Source: Dastarcus helophoroides (Eukaryota > Arthropoda > Insecta > Coleoptera > Bothrideridae). From it: a stretch of 64,000 bases of DNA. The notes under the pieces are model-generated. The model saw only the letters and a program-made list of their open reading frames with translations. It was not told the origin of the DNA and did not search any database. How positions within the stretch are numbered: position 1 is the first letter of the stretch; each line of letters begins with the position of its first letter. Position numbers and translations under genes: made by a program. Location of the stretch: positions 33,884,097 through 33,948,096 of the forward strand of contig CM053330.1 in NCBI GenBank assembly GCA_028583605.1, in the 5' to 3' direction. Shown piece after piece: positions 11,562 through 23,500 of the stretch.

Positions 11562-14500
11562 ATGTCGACGACAACGTTCGTCGATAGGATCGATCCTTTT
11601 GCGAAAAGGTCGCTCAAGAAAAAGACGAAGAAATCGCAAGGAAGTTCGAGGTATCGCAACTCTCAGGATGTGGAAATGCAGCAATTACCTCTTCTTAAAG
11701 GTAAGCTTCCCGACCTAGTGCAACCGATAATCTCGCAGATTCGAGCTTTTGTCGATGTATGTTCGGTCCGTAAATAAATCGGTCTGCTTAAAACGTTTCG
11801 TCTTCCATTTCATGTGTATTTTTATTACATAACTGACCATAAAACGCAAATTTGGTTTATAAATCGAATTTATTCATTTTTTTCCGTTATTAACAAATCC
11901 GAATTTAAGTAAATTTTAGTATAACTGTTGGTTATTTTTGTTGTAATTTGAGTGGGTTTGTTAAAGAATAGCTTGAATTGTAGTGAGAGGAAGTTTAAAG
12001 TTTACAAACACAAATAAGTTTATTTGAAGGTTCTAAAAATATAGTGTAATAATGACATACTCGTATATTTATTTATATTTATTTAAAAGGCAATTAATTA
12101 GCGGGAGAGTTGTATTTTGAAACATTTAACAATTACTAGCGTAACGTGAAACACGTTTTAAAAATGACAAAAATTTAAACTGAAGTGTCGTCATTAAAAA
12201 GATTGTTATCCCGTGTATCAGCTGTAATATCCATTTGTTGTTAACTATCTCACATCAAATTCATAACAGAATTTATGCATAATCTTATCAAACTTACCTT
12301 CTTTTATATTAATAAATTTTTGATGTTGAACTTTTTCTTATTGATATCATTTGACCTGAAAGATTAATTAATTTTCAGAAAATCCAGTTTTAGAAGAAAA
12401 AAACTATTTTGGTAAATATTTTTCAAAGCAGGATTGCTTAAAAGTCACTAGTAAGCCTTGTGGTCGAAATTCGACCAAATATATCTATAAAGTAACGTTC
12501 AACTTGTTTTTTGCATAGTTAATTGAAATTTATTTGCATATGTAAACTGCTATGACGAAAAGAGCGGGGGCATTGAAACAAAAATCTTTTTAAAGTGAAG
12601 ACTCCTTTAGGCGCGTCGAGCAACTTTTGATAGGGAGAAACTTATGGTTTGGCGTTACCAACATGCTCTAATGTTAACAGGTATTATGGAGCTGTGAGTA
12701 AGACGCCTAATAGAATTATAAAATATGTGATCGGGAGCGGGGTTTGAACTCTCGATTTGCCACGCAAGAAGCACTCGTCCTACCCATTGCGTCATACCTT
12801 CTTGTTGCATTAAAAGTTTGAACTCGTTTAATAACCTATCCCTAGCCTACAACATATAAGTTTAAAGCAGACTATATAAGAAAAAACTCTGCCAAAAATT
12901 TTCACTTCTGTCGGCGGTCCCCATCAGTCGGTGCCTAACTTTTTTTGTAAATTTCGATTTCTTTTTACTTTTCCAAGAAGTTTGGAAATATCGATTTTTT
13001 TCAGAATTCAGAATTTATTAAAAAATTTTTTTGGAAATGTCTTTTTTCATGGAATTTTAACAATTTCGACTTTATTGTGAAAATTACACTTTCTCGACGT
13101 TTTTTGAAAACTTGTTTTTCTGAAAATTTTGATTTTTTTGTTGTAAATTTCGAATTTTTAAATTCCACTGTTTTTAAAAACCTTTGACTTTTCAAAATTT
13201 CAATTCAATCAAAAATGTCGGTATTTTTCCAAGTTTTAATCCGAAATTTTCGAAAAGTAAATATTTTGAAAAATGGAAATTACCAAAAAAAGTATAAATT
13301 TTGTAAAAAAATTTCGATAATACTGGCAATTTTTTTTTAATATGAATGCTATATCAAAATTTGTAATTTTTTCACAAAATCCGACTTTTTGTCAAAATTT
13401 GGACTCTCTTTTAAAGACTTTTGACTTCAAATTTTTTACTTTTTTTCAAAATTTATACTTTTTTAAGTTTCAATTTTTTCGAAAATTTAGATTTTTTAAA
13501 AATTTTAGACAATTTTGCATTTTTCGAAAACAATTTCTTTTTTTTTAGTTTCGACTTTTGTTTACGTTTTCACCAATTTTTTGAAAGATTTCTATTTTTT
13601 TGAAAATCTCAAGATTTCAATTTTTTCTAAACTTTAGCCTTTAATCTTCGCTTTTTTTTGAAAATGTTGACATTTTTTTAAAAACATTTCTCTCGTTGAA
13701 AATTCGTAATTTTTTAAAAATGTAGAATTTTTGAAAGCTAAACTGTTTTCAAAATGTCTTTTTTTTTAAATTTTCGAATTTTTTCAAACTTTGATTTTCA
13801 AAAAAATTGTTACTTTTTGAAATTGTCGACTATTTTCAAAATTTCAATTATTTCTCAAACTTTTCGACTTTTTGTAAACTTTCGATTTTCTTAATTTCAT
13901 TTCTTTGAAAAAATCAGTTAAATTTTCGAATGGTCGAAATTTCGAAAAAAGTGGATAAATTTGGCGTCGAAATTTTTAAAGAAGTCAAAACTTTCAAAGT
14001 CAACATTTTTTATTGCATTCAGATTTCAAAAAAACAAAAAACAAAAAGAGTGTAATTTTCCAAACAGTCAAAATTTCATTAAAATGTCAAAAGTCAGAAA
14101 GTCTAAACTTTGAACTCAATGTGTGGAAATTCTAAAATGCTAAATTTTAGGAAGTTAAATTTTTATATATTTCGAACTTTGAAAAAAAAGTAAAAATGTT
14201 CAAAACAATCCGAATTAAAAAAACAGTCCTTTTAAAAATAAATTTAAGTGTTAAATAAAATTAGTAATAATAAATTTAAGTTTAATAAAAAAGTCGGAAT
14301 ATTCAGATAAGCTGAAATATCATGGGAAAATGAGGCATTTAGTCGATTACCTAGCAATTTGATAAATATAGCAAGTAAGGCTCTTTAAATGTAGCAACAA
14401 GGTACACATTTTGGTGGTACACGTAGGTACACTTTTTTATCAAGATCTGTGCATATGATTTCAAATCTTTCTCTTGTAAGTTGGGTATTTTATTAATTTC

Positions 14501-17500
14501 TGACGACGGCAGTCTATCCAAAAATATAGTTGTTGAAAATTTAAAAAAAATTAGAATTGCACAAAAACATTTAGGCTTTTATATTTAAATGAAGGTAAGA
14601 GCTGTTCCGTGTTAATTTTTATTACAATGCAGTTTACTTGATTTACAACGACTGGATAATTTTAAATTTTTTGTAGAGTGCTATTTAATTATTTGTATGG
14701 TACACCCGTGAAGTAATAACGATTTTAGTAGTCATACTAGTTATCTGTACTTGAACGATTCGAATACTGCTAGGGTTATTCTTCATGGTAGACTCTTTAA
14801 TGCGGATAGGAGTATTATAATCTTTTTTAAATTTAATTCACAAAATATAACCCCATTATGCCTTCAAAGCACTGCGAGTAGGATGCGGAAACAAGGATAG
14901 ATGGCGATGAACCGCCTTCGTAAACAAGGATAGGTTGTAATTTTTGGGGCAAATTCCTTTCGGTAAGGCGTTCCATAGCTTGAAAGTTCTATAGAAAAAA
15001 GAGTCTGCGTAGAGAGAAATCCCCACCGTGTCAAGTTGAACCGCACAGGAATTTGATGTCTCCGAGTATCTTGTATGCCTCAAGAATCTTCTCCTTGGGG
15101 GGATCAATCCTATTAGTTCCTGCGAGCACCTTCCATAGTAGTACGTATAAAAAAGAAACAAGTTACCAACCATCCGCCTGTGCCCTAGTGTTTCAAGAGA
15201 ATCGGTCAAACTCGTCATCAATTAGGCGAATCCCTCTTCTTTGAATTGAATCCAAAGGAGCTAAAGTGTGTTTTAGGGCTGAACTTCAAACATGAGAACA
15301 GTATTAGCTAGTGTTGGAATAACTTGAGCCTTGCATAGTGTGAATAGCTGATGAAATGTTACGTACTTTTTTGCCCTAAAAAGAAAGTCTAGCTTCTGAA
15401 AGGCGGATTTGGCAATGGCGCGCACATCATCGTCTCAAGAGAAGTTGTCCTCGCATTCACTCCTAGGAGAGATAGATTAGATCCCATCGGAAGGATTTTA
15501 CCGTCCATTAGTATATTTGTTGCCTTATCCCTTGATGTTTTCTTAGAGAAAACCGCGGAATACCATCAAGGCCAGAAGCTTTGAGCTGTTGGGCTCAAGA
15601 AGAATCTTCCTGATTGTGCGTCGTCTGAAAACAACTTCAGGCATCGAAGTGCCAACCTCAGGAAGAATAGGTGGTTCTGCGTTTCGAGAATCAAGATTGG
15701 AATTTTCAGCAAACATTAAGGCTAGCATGTCAGCCTTTTCCTGGGAATTAGTCGCAATATTGTTATTTTCATCGAGTAAAGGTGGAAAATTGGACAATGT
15801 AAAATTCTTTCTAATCGACTTTGCAAATCCCATAAAGGAGCTGGAACCGTTGGGGCAGTTGATAAGCCTCTGACGCAATTTACGATCGAAATCACTTTTG
15901 CCTCGTCAATAACTTGTTTACAAGAATTTCGTGCATTTACCAATGTGGTCTCGACTGAGGGATTATTTCGCTGACGATAATATGCCCGAGTTTTGCAGGA
16001 GACACCCCGAGCACATTTTCTGCTAAATCAAGATTTACTGGAGGCGGACTTTTTTTGGGAGTGGGGCATTGAGTATTCCATACCAATAGTTTCAGTGATG
16101 GATTCGGCGACTGAGGAAGGGTTGTCTGAGTTTGAGCAGACTTCTTGCCATGGGAAAGATGCAAAGAAGTCTCTTAATTCTTCCCAGTTAGCAGAGTTAG
16201 TGCCAAACCCTACGGGTCTGTGTCTGAGAAGGAGATGGTGTATGAAGCAAGCGAGAGGCTGCTACAAGCTTGTGATCCGAATATTAGCTCTTGGAGTAGT
16301 TGTTTCTTATGGATCGGCTAGTCTCTGGATCGGAATTTAAATATTTAAATGTTTCCCAGTTTAAACGTATGTTTAAAGTTTTTGTGTGTATTTCAGTTTA
16401 GTAATTTTAAGTACTTCTTCCTCCTTTATTGTTCCCTTTCCTTTTTATGCATTGCCGGGAATCGCCGCGCCCGCTATCTGACAAAGTACTCATCTAAAAA
16501 ATTTGAAAATTTAACAATTTAGCAAAGTCGACGAGGTCAACACAATTGAAATATTCGCCAAGTTGTAATACTTTCGGTTATACCGAAAGTTTCCACCAAC
16601 TTTGTTATTTTAAATGAGACGCCCTATATAGTTTTGCATTTCCCGGTGGGACACACTATATGCTTTTTTATATTTTTTTAATGAAAAAAAAAATGTTTTT
16701 CGCGTCTAATTTTGGTCTTCTATATTTTTCTCTATTCTATGCAAAATAAACTAACCTATTTTTTGTGAGCTGTCATTAGGTGACGTTTTAAAAAAATTTA
16801 GATATCACGTAGTCATATTTCAGAATATCGTCAATTTTCATTATTAAAAATTTTAATATTTCCCAATTAAAAAAATTGAAATATTAAAGTCAAATTATTC
16901 AAAAAGGTGAACTGTTCGATACGTTGAATAACAGTAAAAATAAATTGAAATTTTTAGTAAAGTGAAGTGCGCAAAACTTTGAAAAAAATTGAAATTTTCG
17001 AAAAAATCGAAAGTTTGAAAAGAGGCAAAATTTTAAAAGTCGACGCTTTGAAAATAATCGAAATTTTAAAAAAGGCTAAAAAGCGATATTTAAAAAATCG
17101 ATTTATTTAAAAAAAAATGAAATAAAGTGGTGGCTGTGAAATAGTGAACGGAATCGGGTGACATATCAGCTACATAGCTCCGAAATTAATTTTAATCGTC
17201 GAAAAAGTAAGATTTTTTAAATTTACCTCACCTATCGATACATCGAAAAAATATGTCGATACTTCGGAACGATAGTATCGAAACGAAAACACCGATGTTT
17301 TTGATACATCGATGTATCAAAATTGTGCATCCCTAGCGCCATCTCTGATTCATAATGAGAACATGACAGAAACATATCGCAACCTACAATAATCGTAAAC
17401 GTGTGTAATCAGTTTCCAATAGATGACGCTTCATCTCTTTTGGTTAGGGCCCATTTTTAGCGGTATTTCGCTTAGGATTCACTTGGAAACGGGCACAATT

Positions 17501-20500
17501 TTCAAAAAAATTAAAATTTCAAAACATAAGAATTTGCCAAATGTCGAAAATTTTCAACATCTTGAATGATGAATGAGTTTTCAAAAAATATCGAAACCTT
17601 TTAAAAAGCGAAATATTTAAAAAAAGGCAAAATTTGAAAAAAAATTAACTTTTCAACGATCGAATTTTTGAAACAAATTTATATAATTTGAAAAAATCGA
17701 AATATTGGAAAATGGAAAAAAGGAAAATTAAAAAAAAGTCAAAATTTTCAAAGAAAAATGAAAATTTCATAAGTGGGGCAAAAAATTTGTGAACAACTTT
17801 TTAAAAAAGTCGAAATAATTGAAAAATAGTAAAAAATTTACAAAGAAAAACCTGAAATTTTTTAAATAAAATCAAAATTTTCCTAAACATTCAAAACTTA
17901 TTTTTGAAATAATTCAAAAAATCTTAAAAATTTTGAACAATAAATGTTTTTTTTTAATGTCGAGATATTTTAAAAAAACGCCAATTTTCGACAAAAGGCA
18001 AAAAAAAAGGAATATTCAGAAAGGTAAAATTTTCAAAAAAATCGCATTTTTGAAAAAAATATATAATTTTATAAGTCGCAATATTAAAAAATGGTCAAAT
18101 AACTCATTTAAATATTTTGAAAAAAGTCAAAATATGCAAAAAAAAATTAATAATCCAATTTTAACAAAATTTCATTTAAAATGAAAAAACAAAAATTTCA
18201 ATACTTAATTGGAGAGAGTTTTCAAAAAAAAATGTTAAAATTTTGGAAGAAGAGGGCGAACATTTGAAAAAAATAGTGGAAATTTTAGTCAAAATTTTGA
18301 AAATGTCGAAATGTTAATAAGCATTTAAAATTTCCAAAACAAGTATAGATTTTCAAAGAGAAGTAGAAATTTTGAAAAATACTCGGAAGATTTCAGAAGG
18401 GACCACTTTTCGAAGAAATATCGATCTTTGAAAAAATTGATATTTGCAAAAGTCTTTTTCTATGCAAAAAAAATTGAAATTTGGAGAAGTCCAGATTTCA
18501 AAGAAATTCGTAATTTGAGAAAATGTAGAAACTTAAAAAAGTCGAAATCTTCGAAAAATGTCGATATTTTGAGAAAAGTCAACAATTTTTAAAAAGTTCA
18601 AATTTTGGAGAAATAAAATCGTGAAAAAATTTCAACCCTTCAAAAAAACGGTATTCCCCCCCCCCCCAAAAAAAAAAGAAGCTGAAAGTTATAATTTTTA
18701 AAGTCAGGTTAAAAATAATATTTAATAGAACAGAAGCAGAAATTGTTTAATTATGTCAAAATTGTGAAAAAACCAAAACAAAAAAAAAATGTCCAATCTT
18801 GGAAACTGCCGACAGAAGTAAGGCCTTCGACAGAATCTGGTACCGACCTCTTCTCGCCAAATTAAAATCTTATGGTCTTCCTCCTGGAATCTGCCATTTA
18901 ATATCCAATTTTCTCGCTGACCGATCTCTTCTGGTCGTTGTCGATGGCATCTCATCAGAGACATTTGCGATTATTGCAGGAGTGCCTCAGGGGTCTGTCC
19001 TGTTTCCTACACTCTATTTCTGTTACACATAAACAATCTCTTAGCTTCAACTTCCAATCCTATATACAGCTACGCAGATGATAATAGCCTTATGTCATCT
19101 TTTTTCTCCGACAAACCATTATCCGTAGCTGCTTGAGATCAACTAAGGGAACAGCAGATACCGATGATTAAGCGGAATCTCGAAATCATTCTGGAATGGG
19201 GTAAGAAAAATTTGGTCGACTTCAACGCTTCAAAAATTCGGGCCGCGGTTTTATCTAAGAAAACATCAAGAGATAATGCAACAAATTTACTAATGGACAG
19301 TAAAATCCTTCCGATGGGATCTAGTCTATCTATCCTAGGAGTGAATGCGAGGACTAACTTCTCTTGAGACGATGATGTGCGCGCCATTGCCAAATCCGCC
19401 TCTCAGAAGCTAGACTTTCTTTTTAGAGCAAAAAATTACTTCACATCTCATCGGCTACTCACACTATACAAAGCTCAAGTTAGGCCAACACTAGCCAATA
19501 CTGTTCTCATGTTTGGAGTTCAGCCCCAAAACACACTTTAGTTCTTTTGGATTCAATTCAAAAAAGAGCGATTCGCCTAATTGATGAGGAGAGTTTGACC
19601 GATTCTCTCGAAACACTAGAGCACAAGTGGATGGTTGGTGACTTGTCTTTTTTTTACAAGTACTATCATGGAAGATGCTCGCAGGAACTAATGGGATTGA
19701 TCCTCCCAAGGGCAAGATTCTTGAGGCGTACAAGACAGTCGGAGACAGCATATTCCTGTACGGAGGCACTTTTTGCTATAGAACTTCCAAGCTATGGAAC
19801 GTGTTACTGAAAGGAATTTTCCCCAAAAATTACAACCTATCCTTGTTTAAGAAGGCGGTTCGTGGCCATCTATCCTTGTTCCGCATCCTATTCGCAGTGC
19901 TTTGAAGACATAATGGGGTGGTGGTTGCCCTTGGCGAGTGGATTAAATTTTAAAAAAAGGAACAACTTAAAACTAGGCAATACCAAACTCCAACGCTCTA
20001 ATGTTAATAGTAGAGCATGTTTGTAACCTGTGATGGTGAAGCGTTGTGGTAACGCGAAACCATAAGTTTACCATCGCTCAGTATGCGTAAAGAAGTGTTA
20101 ACTTCAAAAAAAGTTACACATCGAGCCTCCGTTATGATTCATTCACGCCCTCCTAGGGGGCGTCCCACACCGGTTGGGAAGTTCTGTTTTATAGAAAGAA
20201 GCTGTGTATATTCATGCGACAAAACAAGTTCCGTTTTCTATATGCACCGTCAAGTTATATGTTCGGTTAAAAGTGAAATAGCCGGAAAATAAAAGCAAGG
20301 TCATTTTAATTATATAAACAAACTGCCCACGATGTGCGTCTACAGATTTCAGATTAAAAATTATCGTTATTTAGCACTATGTAGATATTTACTCAAAAAT
20401 TTGTTCAAGCGCATAAAATATTGAATGCCTTAACTTGGAAATGTTAAACGTTTGCCCCACATTAGGAAATGCAATCCCGTAACAAGATTTCAATCTCGAT

Positions 20501-23500
20501 ATTTACGGGATTGAAAGATCTTAGTCCAACTGGGGTCCCACGGGTGTCTATCATTGATTAGTTTAATGTGAACCTTGTTCGATTTGTCTTTTGATTTTTT
20601 TTTTTTTTTGCTTGCAGATGTATCGGCGTCTGAGCAGGAAGACTTATTTATTCGTAAACTTAGACAATGTTGTGTGCCATTTGATTTTATGGATCCAGTA
20701 GCTGACTTGAAAGGAAAAGAAGTGAAACGCTGCACCTTAAATGAACTAGTTGACTATATCACAGGCGGACGAGGGGTTCTAACTGAACCAGTTTATCCAG
20801 AAATTATTAAAATGGTTAGTAATATTTTAACACGTACATTTCATAGGGAATAAACAAAATATCTAATTTTTCCGTTCTAATTGCATTGGCTGTTGGACAA
20901 TTAAATAATTTCTTCCCGGCCTCTTTGAATTCTGAAATTCGATTTCTTAGATTACGAATAAAATACAGGAGAGTTCAGTCATTATGTAATTAATGATTGA
21001 ACCAAAGGTTTAATAAAAAACGAAAATCGTTAAAAAATTCACCTTTTATAAGAGAGATAAATCAACCCATAAGGCCATCCTAACGGGAAGCTTCTAGTGC
21101 ATAAGAAACTCTCCCAATAAACATTCCTTACAACTTCATAGGTTAGTAGACACTTAGCCTAGAAACGTTGTTTTAATTTCCAGTTCGACATACTCAGTTC
21201 TTGATTGCTAGATTTAAACATTTTGGATTTTATTTTTAAAATAGCTGATATGTCACCCGATCCCATTCACTATTTCACGGCCACTCAATTTATTTAAGGA
21301 AATCAATTTTTTAAGTATCGTTTTTTTCTAAATGTCTGCTCTAACATTTCGACTTTTAAAATTTCAGTTCTCTTCAAAGTTTCGACTTTTCCGAAGATTC
21401 AAACTTTTTTAAATTTTTTCCCATTTTGAAAACTTCCACTTTACTGAAACTTTCGATCTTTTTTAATCTTATTCCACTTATCGAACAGTTCACCTTTTTG
21501 AAAAATTTGACTTTTTAAACAATTCAACATTTTCAAAAAGTTATACTTTTCAAAAATATTGAAATATTTCTAAAAAAAAATTCGTATTTAATTGTAAAAA
21601 ACTAAATATTGAGTCTTTAAAAAAAACCACACAATTTGAAAAATCTCAATTTTTGAGAAATGTCGACATTTTATAAAAAGTTAAAATTTAAAAAAAATTA
21701 GTCGAAATTTTGAACAAAAAATCGGATAAATTTAAAAAATCAAAATATTGACAAATGGTCAAAGAACTCAAAAAAGCAATTTTCAAACAAAAAATTGGAA
21801 AATTGAAAAAATGGAGGAATTTTTTAAAACTTTCGAAGTTAAAAAAATTTATTGAAAAAAGTTTCAAATTTTTAAAAAAAATGAAGGTTTTCAAAAAAAG
21901 TAGCAAGTTTCAAAAAAGTCGAAAAAAAGTTTAAGCAATCGAAATTTTCCAAAAAAAGTCGACATTTAAAGTTTAATAAAAAATGAAATTTGGAAAAAAT
22001 TAGGATTTTTAAAGAAATTCAATATTTTGAAAAAAGTCCGGATTTGAGAAATCAATCGAAAATTTGAAAAAATGTTGAAATTAACAATAAAGTTGAGATT
22101 TTTAACAAAAATCGAAATTTCCGAAAAAAATTAAATGATTGCAGTTTAAAAATTTTCAAAAAAGGTCGAAATTTTCCAACAGTTGGAACCTTTGAAAAAT
22201 CGAAGTCGACATTTTAGAAAATTAAAAATTTTGAAAAACAACGAAATTTAAGGAAAAGTCAAAAATCTAAGAAAAGTTTAAATTCTGCAATAAGTCCTAA
22301 TTTTGAAATCAAATCTTTTTTTTTTAAGTTTAATCCAAACAAAAATCTTTACTTTTCAAAAAACTCGACATTTTCAAAAAAATTGGAAGCCTAAAAACTC
22401 GAATTTTTATAAAAGTTGCAATTTTCGAAGTTTAATTTAAAAAAAAGTAGATTTAAAGAGAAATAAGTTTTTTTATGAAATATAGAATTTTTCAGTCAAG
22501 ATTATAAAAAAAAAGAAATATAAAAATAAATAAAAATAAATAAAAATTTGTTTTCAAAAGTAGGAATTTTGAAAAAAAGTGAAATTATGAGCGTCGCTGG
22601 TTGAAAAGACCTGTTGTATGGATTTGGATTTATAGGATACATCGAATATCTGTTAGGTCTGTCCACTAGAATTTGAACTTCGAAACTTCGAAAGAAAGAT
22701 TAAAAAACACACAACATAGGTTTAGTTATTTTTTTTTTAGTATTTCTTGGTTTCAGGGGCAAGATTTGTATTTCAATTAATGTAGAGAGTGATCGATCAG
22801 ATTTACAGTGGTATATTTTAAAAATGCTCGTCAGCCTCGTTGCCGATTAGATATTTATTAAAATAATGACACCACTTGCAACTTTGTACTTTAGCCAAAA
22901 TTCTACACAAGTGTCTTGTCTGTTCAACTTTCAATATTTTTATGCTGCAGATGCCAAGAATTCTTATTCGATGTCGTAATCTATTATGGTAATTTTGTCT
23001 TTATATCCACCGCTTGCTGCACTGAATTAATCTATTTTCATTGAGAACATTGAAGGTTTTTCGGTTGTATCGAAATTTATCGAAGCTTAGATTTGTAATA
23101 CTTCTTTTTTCTACACTTTTTTTTGACCAACATTTTACGTTTCCACTGGGAACCTTTAAATTTGAATATGATCATCTCATTGAACTTCATCTCTTCAAAA
23201 TTCTCTTTATTGAAAATTTATACCTTTTTTTTTCATTTTGGCTCTCGAAATTTCATTTATTTTTGAAAATTTGAATTTTTGACTTTTGAAAACGTCAATT
23301 AAACCTTCTTTGTTTTTGAAAGTGGCCATTTTTTTAGGCGTGTTGACCTTTTTTTTTCCAATTACGACTTTTTTAAAGATTACGATTTTTCTCAAATTTT
23401 TGACTTTTTTCAACATTTAGAATTTTTAAAATATTTCCACTATGTATTTTGAAAATTTCAACTCTCACAATTTCGCCCTTTTGACTTATTTGCTAATATC

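Noticed and set aside
11025..11684. ORFs around the PP2A 5' UTR on both strands
   Set aside because: They overlap the well supported first coding exon or its 5' UTR in wrong frames and have no similarity.
12940..13603. Several Phe/Lys-rich ORFs on both strands
   Set aside because: Artefacts of the TTTTCGA-type quasi-repeat; similar ORFs appear in every such tract.
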